From Serinus canaria (Eukaryota > Chordata > Aves > Passeriformes > Fringillidae): 64,000 bases of DNA. The notes below the pieces were generated by a model, which did no database searches, was not told the DNA's origin, and saw nothing but the letters and a program-made list of their open reading frames with translations. How positions within the stretch are numbered: position 1 is the stretch's first letter; the number at the start of each line of letters is the position of its first letter. The translations under genes were made by a program, and so were the position numbers. Where the stretch lies: positions 98,016,179 to 98,080,178 of the forward strand of contig NC_066316.1 of assembly GCF_022539315.1 (NCBI RefSeq), read 5' to 3'. Shown here one piece after another: positions 22,901-34,323 of this stretch.

Positions 22901-24731
22901 CTTTTTATTCTGTTTAAAGGCAAAGTGAAATAAAATGGGTATTCCTTATGTGATGATTAAATATGCACGTTACTGGTTTTATTCCATCAGGAAAATGAAA
23001 CCCTGTGGTTTTGCTTTAGTGTATGCAAACCTTTGAAAACCTAGGTTACAAAGAAGTGCAAAATGTCTCTTAGAGCCACTGAAAACATTGTGAATAAAGA
23101 TGGACCAACAAATAGCTTCTGCCTGACAACTTGATTATATGAAGATTCCACAGCTAAATGTGAGGTCAGAAATCTGCCTTCTGCATCCTAGGGTTGTGGT
23201 CATTGATAAGATGATGCCCATCACTGCTAAGAAGAGATGTGTTTTTTACCTGTAATTATTTTTTAAGGAAATTGTGTTAAATTATCCTGTCACTAAGTCC
23301 ATTTTGACCAGTGCCTCACTATGTGTTAACAAGGTGTTGAAACCTGAATCCTGCTTTCTCCTTAAGAAAGTGCACCAAAATCCCTTCTGCTTGCTTTGGT
23401 GAAGGACACACACATAGTACCTGTGCAGGGATGATCCTAGCTTAGAAACAGTGAATCTCAGCTCCGTGGGGGTCTGACATACAAAGTCAGGGTAGGATCA
23501 GGCTTGGGTTTTGTCTCTCTCCTTAAACAGCTTTTCACCTGAAGCTGTCAAAGGAGAGGCAAGCTGAAGTGTATTCTGTGCTTCACTCCCAAAGAGCAGG
23601 TCCACATTTCTATGTGATGGCTACAGAGTCATTTCCCATGCAAGAAGACACAATTCCAGCTTGCATCCAGATCAGAATGGTTTCAGTGATCAGACTTACC
23701 CCTCTTTCTGAGCCTCCAACAAGCTTTATAGTCCATGACTCTGCAAAGAGAGCCCAAAGGTCTTGCTGCATGAGCTGATCTGTAAACTCAACGATGAATA
23801 TTTTTGGGGCAATATAGGCTCTTTCTTTAGCTGCCTTTTTTCAGGGACTAGCTCAACATTGTGCAACCAGCTCTACCAGTCCCTAGGAGTATGTCCCTTT
23901 GTGCTCCAAACTCAGGTGAACTTCTTTGCCCCTGTGTTTACTGGTAACAGCACATAGCAGAGAGGGGGGAGATGCACACCTGAAGCATGAATATGCTGCA
24001 TTCTTCCTGGAGAGAAGGAAGAGCATCATAGCTGATGGAAGTTGATCACCTGTGCATGTTGCTGCTTGGATGGATGATGTACAGGCATATTACGATATAC
24101 AATAATGTGCCTTTCTCTACAGTTTGTGTCCATTCCTTTTCTCTGGTGTGCTAGACCTGTTTCCGCAATACTTTGAATTAATTTTACTGACCTGATGCAC
24201 TTGGCATGCAGAGGTGATACTGCTGCTCTGAGTCACTCCCACGGGATGAGGTAATGCTCCCGCTGGCTTCCCCACGTGCTGGGCGGCGGCTGCTCTCCCC
24301 CATAGGAGTGGAGATCCAGAGACAGTGCAGCTAGGCATGGGAGCTGTGCCTCCTCCCAGACCTCACCCCGTGCAGGAGCCTACTGCATTCTTCTAGTCTC
24401 CTTTAAATTGTTTAACCCCCTTTCTTCAGGCTTTCCTTATGCTTTCTTCTCTATACATCCTGCAGACAAATGCCACAGCCCAGCTCTGCTGGTTAATGGG
24501 GGCTGGATTAGTAAGTAAAGGTTTTCTTCTTGCACTGCATGTGAACATCTCCCCCGTACAACAGTTCTCACTGCCCTCCCTCAGGGTTTAAGCTTCCACC
24601 ACACACTAGGTGCAAGTCTTGGCCCCTGGCTGCTGCAGGTATCAGGTCAAACAGAATGTCCCTTTTCTCTTGGGGGCCAGCCCATGCTGTGTCTGTTTCT
24701 TGTGATCACTTGCCTCCCTCTGCTTATGGCT

Positions 24732-24801
24732 GCATCCCTCTGCATCACTCTGGATTGCTCTGCATCGTTCTGCGTCCCTCTGTGTCCCCCTGCATATCTG
24801 G
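24732..24801 (+). repeat. Decamer minisatellite, about seven degenerate copies
   Basis: Units close to GCATCCCTCT repeat with a strict 10-bp period from 24732 to 24801, varying mainly at positions 2-7. The period is not a multiple of three, which argues against the overlapping open frames being coding. Confidence 0.8.
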
Positions 24802-25589
24802 GTGGGCAGAGCAAGGTGTCAGGCCAGTGAGCAGGCTCCCATTCTGCCTGCTCCTCCTGTTGGGGAGCAGTCAAATCTGAGGGAGCAAGGCTTGCTGGAG
24901 GCTGTGTCCACTCTGTTTGCTCAGAGGCCATTCACACCATGTGCCCTAATATGTATTTTATTAATTCTGTTTCTCCTGGCCCAAGTGCCATTTACTGGGA
25001 ACAGGCAGGTTTTCCTCCAGTGCAGCAGTGTATTTACAGCTCTGCTAGTGCTGGCACAGAGAGGATGCATCTGGGGACATACCCAGGTGGTCTGACAGTC
25101 CACCAAAGCATTGACTTTCGTTGTTTTTTGATTGTACATTCTATATCATATAATTCCATATATTTAAAAGATATCTTTATATTTTATATTAGTCCCAGCC
25201 TTCCTCCCCTCTTCCTGGGAGCACTCCTCCCTGTCAGGAGGGAGCCCCAGCAACAGAAATGTGGGACAGGGGTGTTGCTGTCCAGGGACCACAATGCACA
25301 CTAGGGACCTTGTGGCTAATCAGTTCTTATCTGCTCTCCCAAAAGCAGGCATAAAGCTATAACAGGAGCACAAATGTGACATTACCAGGTCCTATTAATT
25401 CTATATAAAATCAATTAAGTGTTGGAGTCACATCTAGATTTCATACATACCAGAGCTTTATCTCTCATACAGCTCCCTCAGCACTGATGGCTACAGGAGA
25501 TGGTGCCCATACTATTCTGTGATATGAAGGTAAGCCAAAAGAGGGATGTCACTTTTGGCACCTCAGGGGACTGAAAGAGTTTTTCATTA

Positions 25590-25860
25590 TAATAGAATGG
25601 GTTAGGTTGGAAAAGACCTTTAAATCAGATGTTAACAGAGCACTGCCAAGTCCACCACTAAACCATGTCCCAAAGTGTCACATCTGTACGTCTTTTAAAT
25701 CCCTTCCAGCATGGTGACTCAGCCACTTCCCTGAACAGTCTGTTCCAATGCTTGATCACCCTTTCAATGAAGCAATTTTTACTCATGTCCAAACTAAACC
25801 TCCTCTGGCACAATGTGAGGCCATTTCCGCTTTGAAAGTTTCCTATCACTGTGAACAGTA
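25590..25860 (-). mobile_element. CR1 LINE fragment (ORF2 C-terminus and 3' UTR), minus strand
   Basis: The minus-strand frame 25849-25658 is a good CR1 ORF2 C-terminus: RRFSLDMSKNCFIERVIKHW, then NRLFREVAESP and a terminal DMV followed by a stop. Below 25658 comes the short 3' UTR, with the reverse complement of the GGTTGGAAAAGACCTTT-type tail and a remnant of the ATTCTAT terminal repeat (25590-25602). It is 5'-truncated near 25860. The intact C-terminal frame makes it one of the younger copies here. Confidence 0.9.
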
Positions 25861-27075
25861 ATTATCTTTGTGATCAGTACCAACATTGCATCCCTCATGT
25901 TCAGCTGCTGCTTGCCACCACTATTTTCAAAAGAGATCAATATGACACCAATCTGTGAGGAGACATGTTGCCACAGACCTAAATCTTCCAGCACATAAAC
26001 AACCCAGGAGTTTTCTGTACATCTTTCAATGAAGTAGGAGGTGTCCTGGGCTCATGGAAGATGCAGTGATGAGGGCATGAGTGATCTACAAAATACCTGC
26101 ACCCTTCTCACACTATTCAGAAATCACTGCTAGATTTTATCACATGGCTAAAGAAGCTGAGGCAACACTCAGCAGCCTTTAAACCTCTGATTTAGGTGGA
26201 GAAATGTGCTAGAAATGTTTTGATATTCTCCATCTAGCTGTATAATAAAAACACCCACATCCAGCAGTGCTTGCGTGTCTGAAGTCTTCCGATTTCTTAT
26301 GCATGCTGTGACATTTCCCCTTCATTTAATGGCCTTAATCCTATGCTGAGATTGCCTTGGCTTGTTGCTGATGGTCTCCTGCCCAGCCTTTTGCTGCTGT
26401 TGAGCAAATGAATACTTTGTGGTGTACAGAACTTGCCATTTGGGTATTATTTTTGCTATGTGTTTTTTTCTTATACTCCAGCACCACTTTTCTCTCTCCC
26501 TCTCTTTCATGTATTACTTTCTGTGTAGTGTGAGCCCATCTGCATTTAGCTGAACGAGTGGGAACTGTGGGCACGCAACAGTGCATGATCCCTTCTATTA
26601 CATAATTAAATTGCCATAATGTATACGACTTAGAAGTATGTCTGAACAAGTTGCTATGAATCATATATTTTTCAGCCTGAAACTGCCCTATTTAGCTTTT
26701 GTTAATCATTTCACTGCTCCTACGTTTCAAAATAAAGCTTCCCTTTGCTTCAACTCCAAAGGCAAAAGGATGGAAAGAGTGAAACACATTTCCATCTCAG
26801 TAATTCTAGTGCAATATGAACATAAGGTAAATTACAACATGTGCAGCTGAGATCAGAACCTGGCACAGAGTCTCTGTGCCCCATGATAAGAAGCTTCTGC
26901 AGTCCTGACCTACTGAACTATCAGTAAGAGCAACAGCAAGCAAGGAGATGGGTAATTGTTGTAGTTCAATATCTCACATAAATTTTGGGCACGGATTTGC
27001 AGGGCAAGTTTTTAAAAAATTAAAGTTTAAAAAATTGTTGTTTTCTTTCCCTAACAGTTGCTACTTGATCAAAAT

Positions 27076-27118
27076 AAAAAACAAAACCAAACAAAACAAA
27101 CAAACAAACAAAAAAAAA
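27076..27118. repeat. A/C-only tract, (AAAC)n type
   Basis: A run of A and C only, mostly ACAAA and AAAC units, ending in nine A. It is a simple sequence expansion about 90 bp before the CpG-rich segment. Confidence 0.85.
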
Positions 27119-27204
27119 TAGCAAACTGTTCTGTCTTAGTAGGATCCTGCTTTAAAGAAGATTCATCTTGTCTTTATAAGAAGCTCTGTCTGATCAGAGA
27201 GAGG

Positions 27205-28180
27205 ATCCTGCCAAAAACGCGGGAGAGATTTGGCTAGAACTAAACGTAAGAAGTCAGTGGTAGAAGGAAAAAAAGTCCAACGTCTGCTTATTTACTCTGT
27301 GTCAGACTTTGTCTTCACTGGAATTACTTTCTCCCTCCCTGTGCAGCTCAGAGCAGAGCTTGGCGCTGGAGTGCCTGAGCGTTTGCAGCCTGTAGAGTAG
27401 ACAGGGAGCTGAATCAGTGTGTCTGGGGAGTCGAAGTGTGAGCGTGAGTCAAAAGTGACACATACGCGATAAAAGAAATACACTTGCTTCAGAGAGCCCG
27501 CCGCAGCTCCGGCACTGCCTGGGGAGGGAGTGGGGCTGATGGGCTCGTGTGCTTGTCCCTCTGGGGATCTGCCCTGCCCTGGCCTAGCCGTTCCCGGGCA
27601 GGGACTCGTGTCTGGAGGCTGGCACCAGCCCGTGGATCCCTCGGTGGGATCACCTGCCCTGCGGATCTCGGTGGGGTCTCGCTGGGACTCCCCACACAAA
27701 GCAGTACCAGCAGGCAACCCGTGTTTCTGACTGCAGTCTGCTTTACTGTGGGTTTTGGTGATTCGCATTCCTTCCTTTCTTTCTGCCTTATCTCATTTCT
27801 GTTGTGTCAACGGCAGCACAGCAGCTGCGAGTCAGGGACATGTAGAATTTTATCGTAAATGAGTACTCGAACCTCTGCAATGTGTTTTAGAGCCAGGCTC
27901 GCAGAATCTCTGTTGGAGCGAAGGCTCTGAGTGCCGCGCAAAGGAAGCCCGGAGCAGCCCTGCCCTGCCTGGGGGAAGGCAGCGAGCGCTCCCGTGCTGG
28001 GGAGAATTTGCTGTTCTGCCTTTTGCAAGGCGTACTCGCGGCACTGCTCGCACGGGTCCGGCCTCTTTTTCCACACTCTAGCAGGGAGGCTGCATGGAAT
28101 GAATAGCCAATGCCATGCTGTGGCTGCTCGGAAGGGGAGGGGGGCCTTTGTCGTGCAGATTAAAGCACTTGAATTCATAC
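27205..28180. promoter_or_regulatory. Second CpG-rich segment, candidate distal promoter or enhancer
   Basis: By eye there is about one CpG every 20 bp over nearly 1 kb, several-fold more than in the flanks on either side, with raised GC. It includes an AP-1 type site (TGAGTCA, 27445-27451), a CCAAT core near 28107 and a dense CpG cluster at 27930-28060. It contains no recognised repeat that would carry the CpGs. Bird genomes have many orphan CpG islands serving as alternative or lncRNA promoters; that is a possibility here, not a demonstration. GC-rich open frames on both strands show no domain. Confidence 0.45.
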
Positions 28181-31100
28181 AGGCAGAGACTTTCTCGGCA
28201 CACTCTGGGGTTTTTCTGTAGCTTTTCTTCTTTCATTAGAAGATTCACCAATGTTATCCCTTGTTAGTATAGGTGTCTAAAATGAGCTTACATTTCATTC
28301 AGAGACTATGTTAACTGCACAATGGTTCTATTTATAAAGATGTATAAAGGGCAAGATTAGAAAAATACAGGTGGGGTGACAAAGAATGGTACTCTTTGCT
28401 CTCAGTGGCTATGATGTTTTCCTCGTGCACTGCATAGAAATCCCAGGGTTTCCCAAGGCACTTGTTAATGTTAAATACTCCTGACCTTCAGACTGTCTTT
28501 ACTGGGTAATAAAACTAGAAAATGTTCTTATTTGGTATAGTGAAGTCAACCTGTCCATTTTACGCCTGTCTGTAAAATGTTACTGTGATAAGGCAGGATT
28601 GTACCCACCCTGAGATAGTGAATGGAAGGAATCCCTGCTGGAAGCTGGTCAGGATATGACCCTTCAGGTGGTGGCACAAGCAGGAGGACAACCCTGGAGT
28701 TCTGCTCTTCTTCCCAGTTCCATGATCAGCTCATGTGCTGGCTCTGTTGCCGCTCTCCTGCTGCAATATTGACAGCTTAAACATTTACTCCATATAACAG
28801 CATCCCTTGGAAATTGTAACACAATAAAGATATTGGAGGATGGTCTGAATGGTTTGTGCAGCATTTTCAAGTTATTTGAAAAACACAAGTTCTTGATGTA
28901 ATTTCAATGTACACAAAACCACACAGACCACTATAATAAAATAATGCCATGGACCCTATATGAATGATGTTCATATTATTCAGCAAAGCCCAGGACACCC
29001 TGCTTGAACATAAGAATCTGTTACACAACTGTCATTGTGGGTGTAAAACCAAAGAAAATTACGAAAAGCCAAAGAAAATTACTGATGCTTATTCTTGGAA
29101 AATATTATTGAATTGTTTTTGTTAATATTTTCTGATAACTTCTCCAATGGAAATGATGCAAATGCCTGTCAAGGAGTGCTCTGGATGTCCTGGTTCATGA
29201 ACTTAAAAAACAAAAGCTGCTTTGCTTTGATTCCTGATGCTCTCACCCTGATAGGCCAGATACCAGCATTCTGAATTTTGCTTAAATGTCTTTTTCTTAG
29301 AAAATCCACTAATTTCTGTCTCATACTAATCACCCTAAGTTACCCCTCAGTTTAGAGCAAGAAGTACTGATCAAAGAAGTCTTGCTTTGCTTCTTACAGA
29401 GATGAAGAACCACTCAGCAACATCACAGGTTCTTTATTGTAGTGCAAAACACTATGTAACTCTCCGTAGAGGAGGATACTTCTGGATTTATCAAGATCCT
29501 TACAGTTTCTGAGCAGTTCAGGAAGGGAAAAAATGAATAGGAACTTCAGAAACTGAGACCTGTAATTTTTTTCTCCTATTTATTTTTCAGATTTTTAGAG
29601 CATTTAATTGCATACTGAAAAAGGGTTGTAACACAATGTGCCAGTAAGGGCATTAAAAAAATGATGGCATCTCTTTAAATGCTACATTCTAAAGTCAGGT
29701 AGTTACTCTCAAATGGGGCACATGAGTTCAGTAATCTGTAAGCAGCCAAGGACCCCTATATTAGAAAACTGGTCCACATCATTGTCGGCCCCAATCTCTT
29801 CTCAGAAAACTGAAGTGAAAATTATTCTCATTCAGAAGGCATTTGTAGTCAACGTTTTATTCCAGTTAAATGTTTCTTTAATTATTTCAAAGCATATTTT
29901 TCTATTTTATCTCGACTGATCAGCCAAAACAAATCAATTTGTGTGTTAAATTGAAGAACTTCCCATTGAATTGAATTAGTTTTTAGCCAGACTCTCATTT
30001 CTAACTCCAATACAGCTAGAACACCTGGCTTGTGGTAGATAATAGATTCTTTTGCTTAATATGCACAGGTGTCCTGGAATACAAGAGAATAATGATTTGG
30101 AGGGACTTATCTATGTTCAAGTAGCAGCTCTTTTACTGTGTGTTTGTGCTGGTTTTTTTTAAATAATGGAAAGAAAAGTAAGCCAAGGGACCATTATTTT
30201 ATATTAAAGGTGGGGAATTTAATCCAAATGTCATGAAATGAAGAGCTATTTCCTCTGCATTTGGTGAGTTTTGGACCAGATGCCAGGCTTGCAAAATGCA
30301 GCATTTTGTGATGGCAGTCTCAACCCCTCTGCCTGATTGAGGGCTGGATCAGCAGCTCAAACTGTGATGCCAGCAGCCTCTCTCTGGGTGGGGACCATGG
30401 TGCTGTTTGCCTTTCCCAGCTGTAGCTGGGAGCTGCTGGGTTGGGCTGGGAGACCTCTGGTACGAGTGGGCATCTTCCCCTGGTGGGACAGGTGCCTGCA
30501 GTGTGAAGGTGCAGAGGCTGAGGCAGGCTGGGGAGCCTGCTGGTCCTCCACTGTAAGGACATGGGCATCCTTGACACAGCAGGTCTGAGAATGAAAAAAG
30601 GGACAGTCATGCCATTTCACCTGGTTTCAAGGCATGTTCTCTCACACAGATTTTTTAATAATGTAATTTGCTTACTTGTAACTGACTTGCTAACAGCCAC
30701 AAACGTGAGTTCTGTGCTGCTGAAAGACAGCCCTGGTGACTGAAGTTATTGCCTCTGCTTCAGGGAATGATCAGCAAACCCCTTCCTCATGCAGAGCTGG
30801 CAGCCTGCCTCCTCTCTGGCCAGCAGGATCACTGTCTCTCAAGTGTGAGACTGATTTACTTGGAAAGAGTGTGGGGCTCCTCAGAGTCTAATCTCTCCCC
30901 ATCTTTATTGCACAGGTGGTGGTCTGGAAAGATTGTTAACACTGACTGAAGGTGCTGGGATTGCTCTGCAGGCTCTGAGGCATGTCTGCACCATACTGGG
31001 ATGTCCTTGCTACGCACTCTGCTGCCCTTTCTAAGGTGAAGTTTGTTACCTAGAAAAGGAAATGTATTAAACCTAAAGTTGATCAAGGCTTCCACTCCCC

Positions 31101-33164
31101 AGATGTGAGGATTTCTCCTATGGCACTCTCAGTCCATGAAGTGTTGTCTCCCACAGGCTGCACACTTAAAATCAAGCATTAGATGCACAGCTTTCACCCA
31201 GCTCTGAAGAGCATAACCTAAAAAAGACTTTTGAATAGTTGTGAACCAGCACAGGAATGCCAGGTGTGGGTATGACTGGGTCCTGCCTCTACTCAGACAC
31301 TGGAGAAATGCATCCATGAGCAAAGATGGACAACCTGCAGGCTGCCACTCTGGGGGTCTCTTGAGGGTCACTGATGGAGTAAATTCCCAGAGGGACCTTT
31401 ACATGTTGTCTGATCTCTAGACAGAACTCATAAAACATTAATAAATTCTCTGTGCTGCCTTTCTGAAGGACCATGATCCCTCCACAGCAGCACAAAGCCC
31501 TTCCCTCTGCATCTTGGCCTCTTGGTTCCCATGCTCCAGCTGGGGCAGTGGGCTCACGGCTCTCTTTTAGCACTTCAGTCATTTTATCTGCTCAGTGAGC
31601 ATGTGATGTCTGCCTCTCCTTCCTCATCCAAGCTCATGAAATGTGTGTGAGGATGGAAAGCTGGCCTGAGAGGCTGGACAGCCGGTCTGTCAGCAGGGAG
31701 CCCTCCAAATCCTACCCTGGAGGAGGTGGCCCTGCCCCACCATGGCCAAGGAAGGCAGGATACTGTGAGCCTGCACAGTGATGCTCAAAGGGCTGCATTC
31801 CCTTGGTGCTTGTGTTTCAGGACAACTAAGGTAATACAAGCTGTGATTAAACCTTGTGTTCAACACTGCAAAATAATGTCCTTGAACAAAACCAAAAGCA
31901 AAGACAACCTTTATTGAAACTCTCTAGTTGTAATTATCTTTGGAACAACAGAAAGGGAAGAAAAAATCATGTTGTTGTTTTCATTAATGGCTGTCCTGCA
32001 TTGTAGGATGTTATCATAACAGAGATTTGGCAGTGGAGGTGAGCTGAAGCTGAAGGAGCAGATGCTCAGGTGGTGTAAAATGGCTTTAGTTTAGTGGAAG
32101 TCAGTGGATTTTCATTGCTTTACCCTTTACGACCTGATTCATAAGCCCTGACACCTTGTGTCCTGTTTCTGACTGCTAAAATCACTTTTCCTCTTAAATA
32201 ACACTTTTAGGGTGTTGCAAAAAACTTTCACCAAATTTAACAAAGAGAAAATTAAAACCTTGTGAATTAACAGATTTAATGCTCTGGCTTATTCTAATTC
32301 AGTCCTTGTGCAGTTTGCTTTGAGAAAATGTTATGACAAAATCTGGGGAAGAGGATTTTAAATAAAAATTCAGCTGGATCACATAACCAGACCTTTCTTA
32401 CATGAAAAAAAACTCCACCACTTTTTTTTTTTAGAAGCAATTATGTGATATAAACTCTTCACATTTGCCAATACCTCAAAGTCAGCCCTGAGATAAAGGC
32501 TTACCTAATGTGTTGGGTTTTTTCCCAGAGCATGTCTGTCCCAGCCCATCAGCTCCCTGAGATGCTTCCTGGCCCCGTCCCTGCCTTCTTCAGCTGTGGT
32601 TGGTGACTGAGAGGAGAGGAGGTGGGAGTCTCCAAGGCTGGCACTGCTGTGCTTTGCTCGCTGCTGGTCCCTTGCCCCATGGCCATGACATCTTCTGCTT
32701 TGGTTTTCTCATCCTGGAGTTTGAGTTCCTGTAGGTTATTCCCTTCTGCCTTGTGTTTGGTTGATGTTACATGTTTTTAACTCAGTATCTCAGGTGAGGC
32801 TGGACTGGCTGTGAGCCCTCAGCACTGTGGGTGTGCTGGGTGGAAGACCCCATCACACAGAGCAGGCCAGTCCCTCTCACACTCTGTGTTTCCATCCCAA
32901 GCACAGCTCTGCTGTCAGCTTCCTTGTAGCACCACCTTGCCCCCAGATGATTTTCACCTTCAGTGAAACTTGGCTGAGTATGATGCCAGGCCATCATTCC
33001 AAAATGTGTGTGGCAGCACTTTGCAAAAATGTAAGAGAAAGAGATTAATAGATTTCATAGCCCATTTTTTCCAAGAATCTAATAAACAAAGCTAGACATG
33101 AAGGTCTCAGCATACCTCACACAGTTCAGAGAGAATGAAATAACACAAAATAATATTTCCACTA

Positions 33165-33238
33165 GTGCAGATATCCACTCTTGAACCAGATGACTCCCAG
33201 AGGTCCCTTCCAGCCTCCACCCCTCTGTGAACCTGTGG
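33165..33238 (+). mobile_element. Short CR1 LINE 3' end, plus strand
   Basis: The core CCAGATGACTCCCAGAGGTC, then CCTTCCAGCCT and CTCTGTGAACCTGTG, matches a CR1 3' UTR with the terminal ATTCTGTGA-type repeat. Only about 70 bp can be followed. The 5' limit is approximate. Confidence 0.75.
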
Positions 33239-33836
33239 TGAGAATCTGGTGCCATTGGTAGCAGGGATGCAATCACAGGTACCACGTGCTCCCAGAGGGC
33301 TTCACCTTCCATCAGGTGAATAGTGTGGCTGTGCTGAGGAGGGGCACAGCCTCTGCAGCACATCTCTCACAGAGACTTATTTCCCCTTCCCCTCCCCCTG
33401 GCTGGAGATGTGTGGGACAGCTTTTCCCTCCCAGCGTACAGATGCTGTCACTGAATCACCATGACACCCTTCCAGGAGGGGAAAGAGGAGCAAGTCTTGC
33501 TCTTGCCACACCTGCCCAAGTGGGTTTGCTGCTGGAAAGTCTTGGGAGCGGATGCAGAGTGGAACTGTCAGCAGCCCTTACAAAAATTCTGTACAGCAAA
33601 GATCAAAAAGGAATTAAACCCATCAGTGGATGAAATGGTAGGGCTGGAATAAACTGAATTTGAACGCTGTCAGATTTGGTTCAATGGTATTTTTAATTGA
33701 AGACTAAATAAATAAATTACATGATTTCATGCAATTTCTGGCCAATAGTAAAAAAAATATCTTGGTTCTTTGCCATGGAAAACCATCTGTCTTACACCTA
33801 GCAGGGGTTTGCACCTAAGTAATAGGTTGGGTTGGA

Positions 33837-33856
33837 TTTTTTTTTTTTTTTTTTTT
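33837..33856. repeat. T20 homopolymer
   Basis: Twenty consecutive T on the plus strand. No element body ending in a poly(A) on the minus strand is recognisable next to it, so a retrotransposed tail is not supported. Confidence 0.9.
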
Positions 33857-34281
33857 CTCTTGTTCTGCTTGTAGTATGAGTTTTTCCTTACCCTGGATTT
33901 CCTCTCTCTCTGCCTCCTGTGAGGCTGAACCAGTCACATATGTCAGGTTTCACCAGGCAGCAGGCTGCCTGCCCAGGTACCAAATTTAATGAAAATTCTG
34001 GTTTTTCGCATCCAAGCAATCCAGTTACCATCCTCTGTGTGTGCAGGAAAGGCATGATAGTGTCTCAGGCCAAGAGCTGCCTCATCAGTGACAGACCCCT
34101 GGCAAAGGGCTGCCAGGGACAGTGGTGTGTTTGTGAGTATCCTGCCCTGAGGATCCTGAGGATTTACTGTGCTTGCTGTCATCTTTGTGAATGTCCTGCT
34201 CATTTCTATTTCCTCCCTCAGTATACTATCCTTGTCACACCAATGAGACAAGCTATTAGTGCCACAACTGAACTGCAAATG

Positions 34282-34323
34282 GCACATACATATATATATA
34301 TACACATATATATGTGTGTGTAC
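34282..34323. repeat. Compound (CA)/(TA)/(TG) microsatellite
   Basis: Alternating purine-pyrimidine dinucleotides: ACATACA, then TATATA runs, then TGTGTGTGT. The ends are complementary, so the tract can fold back or adopt left-handed DNA. Confidence 0.9.

Larger units (their letters stand above)
14291..25589. other. Non-coding sequence, no recognisable genes
   Basis: Mostly single-copy sequence of average base composition. Open frames of 90-149 codons (for example 15432-15764 plus, 18839-19288 plus, 24939-25304 plus) have no recognisable domain and are shadowed by frames on the other strand. A short pentamer run (GCCAA) is at 17328-17350. A polyadenylation-signal-like AATAAA near 19606 has no exon attached. 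A small CpG cluster is at 24236-24300. AT-rich stretches at 21000-21260 and 21820-22060 have the look of possible conserved elements, which I could not test. Confidence 0.5.
25861..33164. other. Non-coding sequence surrounding a CpG-rich segment
   Basis: Apart from the CpG-rich part at 27205-28180 and an A/C tract at 27076-27118, I see no gene or dispersed repeat. A 14-bp direct repeat (CCAAAGAAAATTAC, 20-bp period) lies at 29049-29082. The stretch 26560-26660 is AT-rich and mixed in composition, possibly conserved. Open frames such as 27768-27292 (minus, 158 codons) and 28178-27807 (minus, 123 codons) fall in the GC-rich part and are not recognisable proteins. Confidence 0.5.

Noticed and set aside
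27292..27768. 158-codon minus-strand frame in the second CpG-rich segment
   Set aside because: Frames on both strands are open here because of composition; the product shows no known family.
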